Origin: Apricaphanius iberus
Lineage: Eukaryota; Chordata; Actinopteri; Cyprinodontiformes; Aphaniidae
Reading direction: 5' to 3'
Length of the DNA: 64,000 bases
Assembly: GCA_028564705.1 (NCBI GenBank)
Contig: JAPXFQ010000176.1
Location: 186,001 to 250,000, forward strand
Shown here: positions 44,077 to 56,227 of the stretch, in pieces
Numbering within the stretch: position 1 is the stretch's first letter
How the letters are laid out: every line of letters starts with the position of its first letter
The notes under the pieces: model-generated
What the model was told of the DNA's origin: nothing
Seen by the model: only the letters and a program-made list of their open reading frames with translations
Databases searched by the model: none
Position numbers and translations under genes: made by a program

Positions 44077-44251
44077 TGTGACGTCTATCCCTGTCTTTGT
44101 CCTTAATTGTACCGAGGTGTTTCCTGTCTTCCTACTTCTGTCCCAGTGTTTATATACCCTCTGTGTCCTGATGTCCTTGTCATATTGTCATCCTGTTCCC
44201 ACATTGTGTCTACATCCTGTCCTGCCTCACTGAGTCTTCTGTACAAGTTAG

Positions 44252-44319
<68 letters not shown>

Positions 44320-44404
44320 AATAATAATAATAATAATAATAAATGTGAGCTTTTATAACTCAAAATGCCTTGCTGAACCTGGGTTCTTATTTTACAACAT
44401 GACA
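44077..44404 (+). mobile_element. Possible solo LTR or LTR-leader segment
   Basis: It starts TGTGACGTCTATCC and ends 'ttattttacaacatgaca' (TG...CA). The style resembles fish Ty3/Gypsy LTRs, with the polymorphic (ATT)n/(AAT)n tract inside. No target duplication or tRNA primer site was convincingly found, so this is tentative. Confidence 0.3.
44253..44343. repeat. (ATT)n / (AAT)n microsatellite
   Basis: About 21 ATT units followed, after 'aac', by about 8 AAT units. The switch of phase and strand sense makes a potential hairpin. Confidence 0.97.
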
Positions 44405-45439
44405 AAATGATCCGAAACTGAGGAACAGTGGTTCTCCTCAAAGGAGTGGTGCAGCAGTCTAACAGCTTTGGACGCACCTTTTGCTGGCACCAGCTTGGCA
44501 ATTTGTCCTCCAGGCGTAGAACCATGGAGACATGAGGTAGCCCTTCCCTCCAGTCGGCAATCCTCCAGTTGCAGTCACCGCACTGCTCCCCCATCACTCC
44601 AGGAGGACCCGATCAATGTCCACCCAGTTGCTGACAGTATAGCCTGTTCCTGCGGCTTTCCAGCCACCGGTCCGAGCATTGCTCGTTTCTAGCTGCCTCC
44701 TTCGTTGAGATTCCCTGGTTCCTGTTCTTGTTTGTAACCATAGCCCTTTAGTCTCCACCTTGCCGACAATTTAGAGAAGGAATCATATGAATTGCTGCCA
44801 CTTCTCCCAGTGTGGTCCTCTCGCCCCGTCAGAGGAGCTCCCAGCTCTTTTTCCAGCCGGAGCAGCCTCCCCGGTCCTGTACCCTGCTCAAGACCCCAAC
44901 ACCACCCAGCTCTGAAGTCTTGGTCCCGGTTCTGTAAACCCGTAGCTCCCCAGGGAGGTTGGGGCAGATCCACTTCATTTTCTCTCAGGAGGCCTTTCCA
45001 AAGAGGGAATCAAGCTGCTCTATTCAGCTTGCAGAATTAGAGGCGATCAGCCGGGACATGGTTGAGTGGCGCGGCCATCATGATTCTGAATTTTCACAGA
45101 GTTTTTCTGGATCTGAGTCTTTATTATGTCTATCAGATTCAGAGATTCTAAAGTCGAAGCCTTCAGAGACTCCAAACTTCAAGCCTTCAAAAACTCTAGA
45201 GCCTCTTGGTTCCAATTCTGAGTCTTCAGAGTCCCCTGGTTCTAGTCTGAGTCTTCCAAGTCTCTCCGTTGGTCTCCAGTGTTTTGTCAAAAGTCTCTCA
45301 GTGTGGTCCTCCGACATTGGCCTTCAAGGTCCCTGTTTCATTGCAGCCTCTATGTCTCAAGGTTCTGCTCCCTCAGCCTGTTTTCTCGTAGCCAGCCTCC
45401 TGATGGGGTTTTTACGTTTTTGGATTGTGTTTTTTCTTT
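44405..45439. other. Unrecognised GC-richer stretch
   Basis: Several open frames overlap on both strands (for example 44959-45504 + and 44973-44689 -). At 45110-45260 a serine-rich, low-complexity stretch is built on 'gattctgagtctt'-like units. It may be internal sequence of an LTR element, but no gag, protease or RT motif is visible. Confidence 0.35.
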
Positions 45440-45545
45440 TTCTTGGGCCTCTTCTATTTAATATCTGTGTGCTCCCACTAGCCAAGATTATAACAAACAA
45501 TTAGATTAGTTAGCATAACTTTGCAGATGACACTCAGCTTTACAA
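45440..45545 (+). mobile_element. L2-like RT fragment
   Basis: It encodes GPLLFNICVLPLAKIITNN, then after a stop FADDTQLYN, the RT catalytic block of L2-type LINEs (YADD region). Confidence 0.65.
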
Positions 45546-48500
45546 CAGGTAAGTTTTCGGGTCCTACACACTGACTGGCTGATTAACTCATTCATTTGAA
45601 AAAAGATAAATAAATAAGCCACTGGGAAAATCACCATTATGAAATAAAAGCTGACTTTGTGAAAAAGATGGTTTGGAGTAAAAACTGATGGAATTAAATA
45701 AAGATAACAAAAACAATAAAATAAATAGAATCTATTATTAGGGAAATAGTTACCGTTAAATAAGGTCTTATATTAATAAATACATTTTTAAAGGAAAATA
45801 AAACTGTTTCATACTAATGAGATAAGAATAGCACAAGAATTCAGCTTTTGTCACACTTTCATTGTCACATTATATATATGTTTATTATTTATTCATGCAC
45901 ATTTGTATACTAAGGTTTATTTATTTATTTAGTTTTGAGCATTTGGTGTTCAATCGGAAGCAATCCAGTACATTTTTAGAGAGAGGCGCTACAGATCTGT
46001 CTTCATTCAAATTGTGAGACAGTGTTAGTCAATAAATCAGTCTGACAGTGTTTCCCTTTCTAGCTGTTAACTAAGACACTTAATACGTTTACATGCACAT
46101 TTAAATGAAAATTTTATTAGAAATCGGACTAATGGGTTATTAGAATTGAGGGTCAAGTCCCACTTTACATGTCACTCAGAAAATTTAATTAGTAAATGAG
46201 GTGTGGTCGACTCAACAATGCAAGATGGTGACACGTGCCCTTTCCCACTGACATTCCACAAGTTACACAGTTGGTAAACAAATGCTATGGTCAGTGAAGC
46301 AGATGGGTAAAAGCAGTAAATTCACAATGAGCAAAGAAATGGACACTGATTAGTCCGATCTCTCAAACCTCAGCTTGGTTCAACTTAAGTCGAGCTAAGG
46401 TGCATGCTTGCATTTCAAAAGTCAGATTTCAGTCGAACTAAGGCACTTATTCAAATTTCTCTTGCTGCATGTAAACACACTGAATGACTGTTCTTGGTGT
46501 TGAAGAGAGAAACCCCAACACCCCCCAAACCCCAAGTTTCTGTTTTAAAAAAAGTTAACAACCCAGGTGATCCTAAGAACAAAACAGCAGAGCTCAGCTA
46601 GCCTCTTCGTTTGACGTTCGTCCTGTTTTTTTCTTCACTGCTTGGTCTTTATTTTTTTACCTCAACCAAATCTAACTATGGCTATGTTCAACTCTACATG
46701 AATTCTCGTTCAATTATTTTTAGGATGCTAAAAGTTTTTAAAACATGTCAAGATTTACTTTAACAAGATGCACTAAAGTTAATAATTGCCACAAAGTAAA
46801 ACAATCCTTTGAGTCCTGCTCGGAACCATTTTCAGTTCTGCTGGTATTCACAGATTCCATGTGTAGCACACCTTAAAGTTACTCATGGCTGTATTTTATT
46901 GCGTGTTAACTACTGATGGACAGTGACATTCAAAATTTATGATGTCCCTTATATGAAGAGTTGTTTTGTTTTTTATTAAAAAGTAGCTTTTGCTGAATAG
47001 TAATGATGTTACAATTTTGTTTGCATTCTTTTGTGTTGTATTGGACAACAACTTTAGCATTACATTTTATTACCAAATTCAGTTCATCAAGTGGTAAATT
47101 TTCAGACTTGGCTTCATAATATCAGTATTGCAACACAGGTAACTCATTTCAGTACTCTGACATTAAAAAATAGTTACTTTTAGGTGGTAGTTCAGCCTTA
47201 TTAGGCTTCAGTCACATTTGAGACAATGTGCTGGTTTACCTATGACTCATCAGATTAGAAGCGGTGATGATTGCAAAACTCTACAAAGTATAAACATGAC
47301 CACTGTCAGATAACCAATGTTTTAAATAAGAATTTCATACCATTAAGGAATAATACTAGAGCCGCTCACCTTTTAGATAGCAATAGATTTAGAAGCTGGT
47401 AATTATGTTGCTGAATCACCCTATTTTCACTAACCAGAAGTAGCACAGGGCAGAGAATTTAACGCTGCAGTATGGAGGATTTATATATGTATCAAAGTTT
47501 TATGTATCCTTAAAATGATGGAGTATGATAAAACATAATTGCTCCACAACATTTTTAAACCTTCCTATGTCCCGCCTTTCCTCTCACAGACCCTTATGCA
47601 ATTCACACTTACCGGCTAATTTTTTTTGCCAAAAGAATTGGAGTTTCTGCAAGTGTTGACTGTCAATTAATGTGCATACGCATTGCGTAAACCTGTGAAG
47701 GTGGGGGCGAGTGCACAGGCCACTCTGAGTCTTCCTGTTTACAGCTGCCATGATGGCAGAGAGCAGTCATGGAGAAGTTGGAGCAAACTTCTGCTAAAAA
47801 AAAAGGAGCCATTCCCCGTCTACAGAGGGCTAGATCAACTTCAGAAAGGAAAACAAAGAGAAATCTGGAGATTAACTCACCGAAAAACACCTTAGAGACT
47901 GTAAAAACACTGAAAATGGCTGGCAACACAACAAAACAACAGCCAAGCAATCATGAGTACTAATAAAGTTTTTGATTTTTTTACACATATTCTAGTAGTA
48001 AGAAATCAAAAAATTGGACTTTGGCACATTCTCTCAACCTTTGCTGACATGATGCTAGGTCGACCGCGGCTACACATACGTCTTGACCTACGTATCTTCC
48101 AGGTTGAAATAATGCAGTACAGCAAGTAAAAACAATCACCAACAACCAGAAACTAGAGAGGGAATATTTGTTCATCAGCAGCAGATGTGTGTATAATTAT
48201 GCCAGCTAGCACAGCTCCGCCTCCCATTGCTATTATTTGCAGTTTTCATGAAATTACAGTGTTGGTTAGCAATGTTAGCTTTATTTGTTACCAGTTATGA
48301 CATTTTTGATGCAGACTGTTGCATGTTAAATCCCTTCTTCTGATATCTTGCAATCCAAAGAAGTCTTTTATTTACCTTGAAAGGGAGCAAATCGATGGAA
48401 TTTTATAAAACTGTAACGTTTTGTTCTTTTTATCAAAGGGAAAGTTTGTGCAACCAAAAGCACGGGATGATCACATCTGTTTCTGTTGACAACACAAAGT

Positions 48501-49146
48501 AGGGAGCAACGTAAACTAATAATCCTTCTAAACTGTATACTAATGCATGAGACAGAGAAAGGAAAACTAAACACATTTTCTCAATAAATTAAGTTTGTTT
48601 TTGGTAGTTTTATAAGTACTCATAGTTTCAGTTTTTGTTTTGTTGCAAATTATCGGTTATATTTTTAGTTCAGTTAACAAAAAAAGTTTTTTTACTTCTA
48701 CTTTTCGTTATTTTGTTTGTTTTCGTTAGCCAAGACTGAAGCAAATCTGGTCTGCTAATTGCATTGACAGAGGGATGTCAGCAAGATCTGTTTACCAGTC
48801 TAGGTATGTTCAGGGCAGTATGTTATGAAAAGACTGTTTAAGGATTAAATTTGAAATTAATTCTTCATCTGATCAATTTGCACCATGATCATGTACTCTC
48901 ATAGAAAATAAGCTACAAACGTTGCAAAATACAACACTAGTAATACAAAAAATGAGAGCTAATACAGCAGGAAGTGGAACAAAGTTTCACACAGAGTACA
49001 GGACATGAGATATTATAACTGATAACTAATTATGTAAAGTGCCTTGAGATGCCTTATTTGTTGTGAATTGGCGCTATGTAAATAAAAGTGAATCAAATTG
49101 AATTGAATAACAACCTGATGAGTTTAACCCTTTGCTGTTTTTATAG
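45546..49146. other. Long intronic stretch, mostly unique
   Basis: AT-rich sequence. 46084-46482 has inverted ends ('cgtttacatgcacattt' and 'gctgcatgtaaacacac'), so it is a likely MITE of about 400 bp. 49020-49115 is an L2 tail ('gtgaattggcgctatgtaaa') ending about 30 bp before the next exon's acceptor. ORFs at 47663-48175 show no known family. Confidence 0.5.
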
Positions 49147-49236
49147 GAGTGCACTAACCAATGCTGCAATGCCACCACATGCATGTTGACTGCAGGTTCC
49201 CAATGTGCTGAAGGCGAGTGCTGTGACAACTGTAAG
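49147..49236 (+). CDS. adam28: ADAM exon (disintegrin domain)
   Basis: A 90-bp exon in phase 0 at both ends. The acceptor is tttttataG (AG at 49145-49146) and the donor GTAAGT at 49237. It encodes [20 protein letters not shown] and then [10 protein letters not shown], 30 residues with eight cysteines in the spacing of the ADAM disintegrin domain (EC.N.CC...TC......QCA.G.CC..C). Human ADAM28 has a very similar stretch (ECTN.CC...TC), which is the main reason for the symbol. The next exon, expected to carry the disintegrin loop, was not found up to 64000. Confidence 0.92.
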
Positions 49237-49249
49237 GTAAGTCAACACT

Positions 49250-49570
49250 AATTGATAAATGGCCTGTACCTGGATAGCAGTTTACTTAGTCCCTACAGAC
49301 CCCAAAGCGCGTCACACTACATTCAGTCATTCCCCCATTTACCCTCACATTCACACCCTGGTGATTATGGCAAGCTACACTGTAGCGACAGCTGCCATGA
49401 GGTGAGGCTGCCAGACACTGGCACAACCGGATTCTCTGACCACCTCCAGCAGGCAATGGTTGAAGTGTCTTGCCCAAGGACAAAAGGACAGAGACAGTGA
49501 GAGCGAGGGATTGGACCAGCAACCATGTGATTTCAAGACAAACTCCTAACTCCTGAGCCACATTCGCCCC
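49250..49570 (+). repeat. Teleost interspersed repeat, copy 3
   Basis: 'gataaatggcctgtacctgg', 'cccaaagcgcgtcacacta', 'gaagtgtcttgcccaaggac' and 'cctgagccacattcgcccc' follow the same order as copies 1 and 2. This copy is longer and keeps the 'cttgcccaaggac' block they lack. It starts only about 14 bp after the ADAM donor. Confidence 0.65.
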
Positions 49571-50719
49571 TAAACACGAATTCCTTGATGAGCGACTGCC
49601 ATATTGTAACACTACCTCTGACCTAATAACCCGAATCTTTGGTGCACAACCATCCTCTTGTTGACGGTTGAGTTATTGTAAATATGTATTGGTGAAAAAA
49701 CCCAAATGTCTGAGATAATAAATCAAATTTTAAGATCTACCCATTACCCATACCATTACTCTGAAAAAAATATATTTTTCAGAGTAATGGTATGATGGAG
49801 AATTTGTGTTGCAACTTCTTCTAACCTCGGTTTAACGATGTTCATAACAATCCCTCCATTGCTGCTCTTTTTCAAGCAGAAAAAAAACACAGTAGTTGTA
49901 AGTTGACAAATCTTTATGACCTCCATGACTAACAGTAACTAACAGATCAGAAATTTAGAGGCACTGGCATTTCAGAGAGGAATTTAATGTGCTTTTAAAG
50001 GTTTGTAATTGATTTTTCAGTGTTCTCTGGTATGAAAGAATGCTGTTTAAATCGGTTTATGTGTGAACAATGCAGCTATGGATGGTCGAAACTGATGACT
50101 CACAGTGGCCTGCATATCCATCAGGGGAAGATGATGTGCGAGAAATGAGCCACAAGCAACCTTGCGCTGCATCAGCAGATCAGACAGGCAAGGAGACAGA
50201 GCCGGGTTCAGCACCTCAGTGCTGCTGTTTCCGAAGAAGAGCACTTTTCCCAGCAGCAGGAGCAGAGAAAACACATTGTGCTCCCCCCACAGAATGAGTA
50301 TCAGGAGGAGATCCCCAGCAGCAGACCCCCGACTTAAACAAGAAGTGAGAGACCAATCCGACAACCTTAAGTGAAGTGGACCAAATCCAGTGACAAGGAG
50401 GCATGGAGAAGTCTTGAACAGGATCTGACCATCATCCTTGGAAAGTCACTGCAGGGCAGCACAACTACCAAGCTAAACCTCTTCAGTAACATCATATACA
50501 ACAAAGGCAAGGAGAGGTTTGATGAGATGGTGCAAAGGAAGAACAACGTCAGGGAGCCAGGGAGGCGAGAGGAGGAGGCTGTCTGACGAGTCAATACCTA
50601 TTCAATATTTGCTATTTTTTTAATTCATTTTAAGTAGTATTCAACCAAGAGAAGAAGATCCACACTGACATCTGTTCCCCAAAAATTTTGGGCAGGTGCT
50701 GAGTCGAAAGTAAGAATCA
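49571..50719. other. Intronic, no gene recognised
   Basis: 49758-49797 holds a short inverted repeat ('ccattactctgaaaaa' / 'tttttcagagtaatgg'). 50050-50586 has overlapping ORFs on both strands without recognisable motifs; it might be a degraded retroelement. Confidence 0.4.
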
Positions 50720-50876
50720 TGTAGAAAAAGGCAAAAAAACTGTCTCGCACACTGTAGGGGTCCAATTTGCAGTCGATTTATTTAGAATCAGAGAGGTAAC
50801 TTTTCAAGCAAACGCTCTTCGTCAGACGAAGAGCCCTACAGTGTGCGAGACGTTTTTTTTGTTGCCTTTTTCTACA
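50720..50876. mobile_element. Foldback element with 40-bp arms
   Basis: The left arm (50720-50760) begins 'tgtagaaaaaggcaaaaaaa' and continues 'ctgtctcgcacactgtaggg'. The right arm (50833-50876) is its reverse complement with small indels. A second short palindrome ('gctcttcg...cgaagagc', 50812-50833) sits next to the right arm. 'aagtagtatt' occurs outside both ends, at 50632-50641 and 50878-50887, and could be an old duplication. Confidence 0.7.
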
Positions 50877-51079
50877 TAAGTAGTATTAAACCAAAATAAC
50901 CTGGCTAGAGAACTACACTGTTAAGGTTGTGTTGAAGGAGAACCCAGACGCGGAGTCCAGAAATAGGCAATAATATCAGACAGGAATACAGGGAAAAAGT
51001 GGTGAACTCTGGGAACATCAACTATAACAAACCAGCAAAGACAGACAGACACAGGAGGGTATAGATGGTGATGGCAGAT

Positions 51080-51400
51080 GAACACTTGTACTGAGCCAGA
51101 TTCTGCCTGAGGTTTCTTCCTGTTAAAGGGGAGTTTTTCCTCTCCACTGTCGCTACATACTTACTCAGTATGAGGGATTGCTGAGGAATTGATGTGGTTG
51201 GAGTCTGCATGATCCCGACACAACCTCACGTTGATGACTTAACGCAATCTGCTGGGATTCCTTATATAGAAAACTTTTAACTGATTGAAATGTTTGTATA
51301 GTTGTATTGAAATTAATTTTGTTGTAAAGTGCCTTGATTTAATTTGTTGTGAATTGGCCCTATATAAATAAAAGTGAACTGAATTGAAAATTTAATTATA
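51080..51400 (+). mobile_element. L2-like LINE 3' tail
   Basis: 'gaggtttcttcctgttaaag', 'gagtttttcctctccactgt', 'gttggagtctgcatgatccc' and 'gaattggccctatataaata' make up the full L2 3' tail, ending in 'gaactgaattgaa'. No coding sequence is attached. Confidence 0.8.
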
Positions 51401-52072
51401 TTGGACAGCCAGTTTTAGCTTGCTTCGTAGTACTATTGCCTCTTTCACACCTCTTTAGGACGTAAGGATGAACTTGAAGAGTAGAACTTTCAGCATTTGA
51501 CAAAGAGAGGGACAGGACCAGGTCAAAAAATGCCAGCATATCAGAGCAGAAAGGATGAAATCATCTGATTACGGTGATCCATGACATCTTCAGCAGGGAT
51601 TCAGGCTGTTGATACATCAGTGACTTGAGATCAGTCCACTGGTCAGGAAACATTTCAATGTGTCTACCAGAGATCTCCAGGACAAGCTTGATGTGTTCCA
51701 CAAGTGTTTCCAGTTCTCCAGCTCTTCTCTAATAGAGCAGACTACTTATTCATCTCCTGACATGACCAGTTGATGAAGCTGACCATCTTGATGGCATGCA
51801 GTAACCCTACACTGGCATCCTGGGTGTTGTGATTCATATTTTCAAATAGCCTGTCGATCATTTCGGAATCAATTCAGAATTAGAAAGGGTTTATTGCCAA
51901 ATGTTAAGTAGATTTACAACATTAGGAAATTGCTGAACATGAACTAAAATAAAATGTGCTAAACAGATTTATATATACATGAGTGTGGGCAATGATCAGC
52001 GCAAATGAGAACTGTGCAAAAACACACAATATGGTTAATGTGACTGAAACAAAGCAGGAGGTGGGAACAATC

Positions 52073-53139
52073 TGTGTCCACACCAAACGCGATAGGAGCG
52101 ACTAAAAAGTGCGGCAGAAGCCTAGCTGACGTAGTGCGGGAGCTGCTACCAGGAAACCAGGTGAGGAGGCCGTTTCAAGACTGACTTCTAGGCCGAGAGG
52201 TGTATTTACAGCAACAGCGGCTCTTTTAAGAGCCACCCACCAACCTCTTAAGAGCATTCCTGTCTAAATAGTTTCACCTATTTATATATATATTTTTTTG
52301 TTCCTGTCTCTCTATAGAAAACTGCTTGTGTCATGTAGCTCGGGGTGATTTGCCACGATGTTTATCAGAATTTCCTCCATGTCCTGCTGACTCCATGAAA
52401 GTCACAGAATCACTGAAATTCTGTCCCCTGATTGGTTGTCGCGGCGCGATTTGACGCTGGAGTTCAGATTTTTCCAACTCGAGCAGAATTTCTAACGCGC
52501 TGCAAACGCCTCATTCGCACAAATTCTCTGCGCAGAACGGGCAGAAAAGCATTTTCGCGACTCAAATCTGCTTCTGACTTGAAGCGGGACCCCCTGCCGC
52601 GCGTCATCGCGCTCCTCCATTGACATAACATGTACACCTGACTCGCCGCACGCTTAATTCACTTTTGGTGTGTACGTACTGTAAGGGCGTTTTCACATTG
52701 TACGGGAGTCCGTACTCGGATACCGTATTTGGTCGCGAACCACTTATTTCGTACCATGTGAACACAGACTGGACCGTGCCAGGATACGGCCAGAGAGACC
52801 TGCCTTGGAGGTAGTATCTGAGTCCAGGTACGAGCGGGCACGGATCATGTGAACACAACCCGTACTCTGGCCGTACTCCAGACAACTTGAGCGGTAGATG
52901 CCATGAACGCGAATGCACAAAATGCACCACATAAAATGCACCACATAAAATGCAGCGCGAATTTTCCACCGATCTGTAGCGCGAATTGTTCGCACAAATC
53001 AGGCAGAAAAGCTTTTTCGCGACGCAAATCTGCTTCTGAAGTGTTGCGGGACCCCAAGTCGCGCTTCATTGCGCTCCTCCATTACTTTTACATGTAAACC
53101 TGAAGCTCTAGTAGCTTCTATCGCGTTCGGTGTGGACAC
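52073..53139. mobile_element. MITE with 'gtgtccacacc' inverted ends
   Basis: The left end 'gtgtccacaccaaacgcgat' and the right end 'atcgcgttcggtgtggacac' are inverted. The internal block with 'cagaaaagcattttcgcgac', 'caaatctgcttctga' and 'tgcgctcctccatt' occurs twice in direct orientation (about 52495-52622 and 52985-53085). The segment between (about 52680-52965) is different, with repeated 'catgtgaacaca' motifs. Confidence 0.6.
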
Positions 53140-54411
53140 GGCGTTAGGGTTATTGTTCCTGAGTCCAACAGCAGAGGAGAAACTGTTCTTAGCTATAGCT
53201 CTCGTAAAATGGACTGGAGCCTCATGTCTGAAGGGAGATGTTTCCCAGGCTGTGTCCAGCGGGAAGGGTCTGCTTTGATCTGACCTGCACGCCCCAGTGT
53301 CCTGGAGGTTTACAGGTCCTGCAGATATGGAAGCCTACACTCCAATCACCTTCTTGGCAGAGCGTATAACCTGTCTCTGTTTTTTCCTGATTGTGGCTCC
53401 AACATACCACACGGTGATGGAGGAGGTGAAGATGGACTCAATAATTGCAGAGTAGAACTGCATCATCATCCGTGTTGGAAGGTTAAATTTCTTCAGCTGC
53501 CTCAGGAAGTACATCCTCTGCTGGGCCTTCCTTATGATGGAGGTGCTGGTGGGCTACTACTGAAGGTCCTGGTGATAGTGGTACCCAGGAAGCGGAATGA
53601 GTCCACAGTGGTGATGGTGTGTCAGTCAAAATGATGGGGGTAGTGGGGCTGTGTTCTTCCTGCAGTCCACAATAATCTCCACTATCTTCTGGGGGTTCAG
53701 CACTAGGTTTTTGCAGTTGGACTAGGACACCAGACTTTCAACCTCCATCCTGTAGGAAGACTCAGCCCTATCCAAGATGAGTCCAATAATGGTGGTATCA
53801 CCTGCATACTTAATTAGCTTGACAGAATTGTGGTTGTAGGTGCAGCAGTTGCTGGACAGGAAAAAGAGCATAGGAAAAAGAAAACAGCCCTGAGATAAGC
53901 CTGATGGTCCCGGAGTGCGACGCATATTTCCCCAGCCTCACATGCTACTTTCTGTCCGTCAAAAAGTCAGTAATTGATCTCCAGATGGGATCAGGCATCT
54001 GTATCATGTGTAAATGCCTTGGAGAAGGTCTGGAAGGATGGAGTTGAAGACAGAGTTAAAGTCCACAAACAGGATCCAGGCATAGGTTACCAGGGAGTCC
54101 AGGTGCTACAGGATGAAGCTTAGAGCCATGTTGATAGCATCATCTACAGAACTGTTGGCTCCATAGGCAAACTGCAGGGGATCCAGGAGGGGGGGCATGA
54201 GGGTCTTGAGGTAGGAGAGAACCAGGCGCTCAAATGACTTCATGACCACAGATGTGAGAGCCACAGGTGTGTAGTCATTGAGTCCAGCGATCCTTGGCTT
54301 GTTGGGGACAGGAACTATGGGTGAGGCCTTGAAGCAGGCAGGCATATGACATGCCTGTATGAAGGAGTTGAAAATGCCAGAAAACACTTGGGTCAGCTAA
54401 TTTACATAGTG

Positions 54412-54872
54412 TCTGAGGGGCAGTTTACATAAAAGTGTTGCCGGGTTTTTTAAAATTATGGGTGAAAACGACACTGCATTTACATGAGCTGGCGAGCAAT
54501 CTGATCATGTTGAAAATGATGAATCACATTGGCCTTTAGATGGCTGTGTGCCCCATGTATGCAGTCTTCAATGGTTTCCCTCAGTTAATCAGTTTCAGAG
54601 TTGAACGATGGTGGAGTGTGCAAGTCCAAAATGTCTTGAGCAGCTGGCAGTGATGTCATTGTTTTCCATGGCCTTGCATTTACATGACAATGAATCTCCC
54701 AGCATTGTCAGAATTCTCTATTCTGGAACCCTTTTTTGAAAGGTTGCGTTTTTGCCCCCCAAACACCCTGTTCGAATCGCAGAGAAAAACCATAGTTTTG
54801 CCGAAAATGTAAACATCCGACAAATAAACATCTAAACAGCCGGCAAGTAAACATGTAAACAGCCTCTTAGTC
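54412..54872. mobile_element. MITE with 'ggcagtttacat' inverted ends
   Basis: Left 'gaggggcagtttacataaaa' and right 'aacatgtaaacagcctctta' are inverted. The body shows 'tttacatgagctggcgagca' and 'catttacatgacaatgaatc', typical of a fish MITE. It separates the RT and endonuclease parts of the surrounding LINE. Confidence 0.6.
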
Positions 54873-55494
54873 CCCATGACAGGTTTGGAAAGCTTCAGTC
54901 TCTGTGTGATCGTGGGGATCAGATAGAAAGTCTGAATGCAGCTTGGTTTATATTTGGCAAGTTGCTTGCTCAGATTGGCTCTGTTAAAGCCTCCAAGAGC
55001 AATAATGAGAGAGTCCAGGCATGTCTGCTCCATGTACAGTGTCTGCTCCGCAAGGGCACACTGAGCTTTCTTTAGGAGTGAGTGTACATTGGAGTGGAAG
55101 ATACCAAGAAAAGCAGTTCGTAGTCAACGTCTCCTCAGACGCACAAGTCTATTAACTCGCTTTCCTCTCCTTCAGCATCTGACTTTCCTGATCAAAGTAT
55201 ATAGTAATTTTGTCGCAGATATGACAAATCCACAGGCGTGGTAGTCATGTAGTTAAGGAGCTCTTTTCTAGTGTAAGAATATCCATAGTGACCAGACACA
55301 CACATTACAACAAACAAATGAAAACACTCTCATTTTTAGTTTTTTAATTTTTTGTTTTAAATAAAAAAACAGATCAGGAACCCTTGAATTATTTTTTGTA
55401 TGATGGTGCTGCTGCTTTAATAGAAAATGATTTGGGCAAACTGACAGGAAGATGGCGTAGACTTCTGAAAAGTTATGACTTTTTTATTTCTTAA

Positions 55495-56227
55495 AGTTCC
55501 AGTGTGTAACAAATATGGCTCTTATTAATAAAAATCAAGTATTGGTTACATAAATACGTATTTTGCCAACGTATAATCACAATCGCATTATCATGAAAGC
55601 ATTCTCTTGTCTTAGAATACATTGTTTTAGATGCAGAGGGTGCACTGTCCCCAATCTGTGGCTGCCATGTTGCATCACCATCTTTGAAGATGTTAGCCAA
55701 AAGGGGTTAAACTTGTTTGCTTTACGCGTTTTAGCCAGTGACGTAGGGGAGAGGGGAGAGGTGAAGACAAGAAATGAGCAACGACCATAGAGGACCATGG
55801 ATCACAGTTTTCAATTTCAATGGAGGACCATCTGTACTCTTTGCCCCGTGAGAGGGAGGAAACCATACCACAGAAAAGAAAAAGCAATAACCGGGAGAAA
55901 ACAAGAATCTACATTGTTGGAGCATTTACCAGATGGAGAGTATTCATGAGGGACACGGACTTGAAGACGGATGTGTAGGTTGCAAGCTTTCTGCTGGACA
56001 GGTAAGTTAATTACATGAAACAATGAAGTTTATGTTAGTGTTTTGGCTGACACAAGACAGGTTAGTCCAGCAAACACTTTATCTTCCGTTTAACTCCGAC
56101 AATTTACTCCGCGGCTTCCGTAGTAGTAATGACGTGTTATAACTGTGAGAAGCCAGAGAACACTGCTCAGTTGCTTGCTTTCACTTAGCACACCACTAGT
56201 TGGAGGTAATTCTTACACACAGGGGCT
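55495..56227. mobile_element. TTAA-flanked MITE
   Basis: TTAA at 55491-55494 and 56228-56231 flanks inverted ends 'agttccagtgtgtaacaaat' and (reverse complement of the right end) 'agcccctgtgtgtaagaatt'. This points to a TTAA-targeting superfamily. The interior has overlapping ORFs without recognisable transposase. Confidence 0.75.

Larger units (their letters stand above)
51867..55080 (-). mobile_element. Rex1/CR1-like LINE, split by two MITEs
   Basis: The 3' UTR and tail are at 51867-52070 ('attcagaattagaaagggtttatt'-type). The RT C-terminal region resumes at 53145-53600 (AQQRMYFLRQLKKFNLP in the minus frame). The catalytic-box region (KLIKYAGDTTIIGLI, with YADD changed to YAGD) is at 53925-53722. 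RT fingers are at 54387-54106 (PVPNKPRIAGLNDY, VALTSVVMKSFERLVLSYL), and an endonuclease piece at 55033-54880 (IIALGGFNRANLSKQLAKYK, GDFN changed to GGFN). The insertions are 52073-53139 and 54412-54872. Key catalytic residues are mutated and the frames broken. Confidence 0.75.

Noticed and set aside
44103..44597. 164-codon minus-strand frame with a long Ile run
   Set aside because: The frame is carried through an (ATT)n microsatellite, and the rest has no protein-like pattern.
45279..45504. Hydrophobic C-terminal frame as a membrane protein
   Set aside because: It runs into an L2 RT fragment (45440-45545) and has no start or family support.
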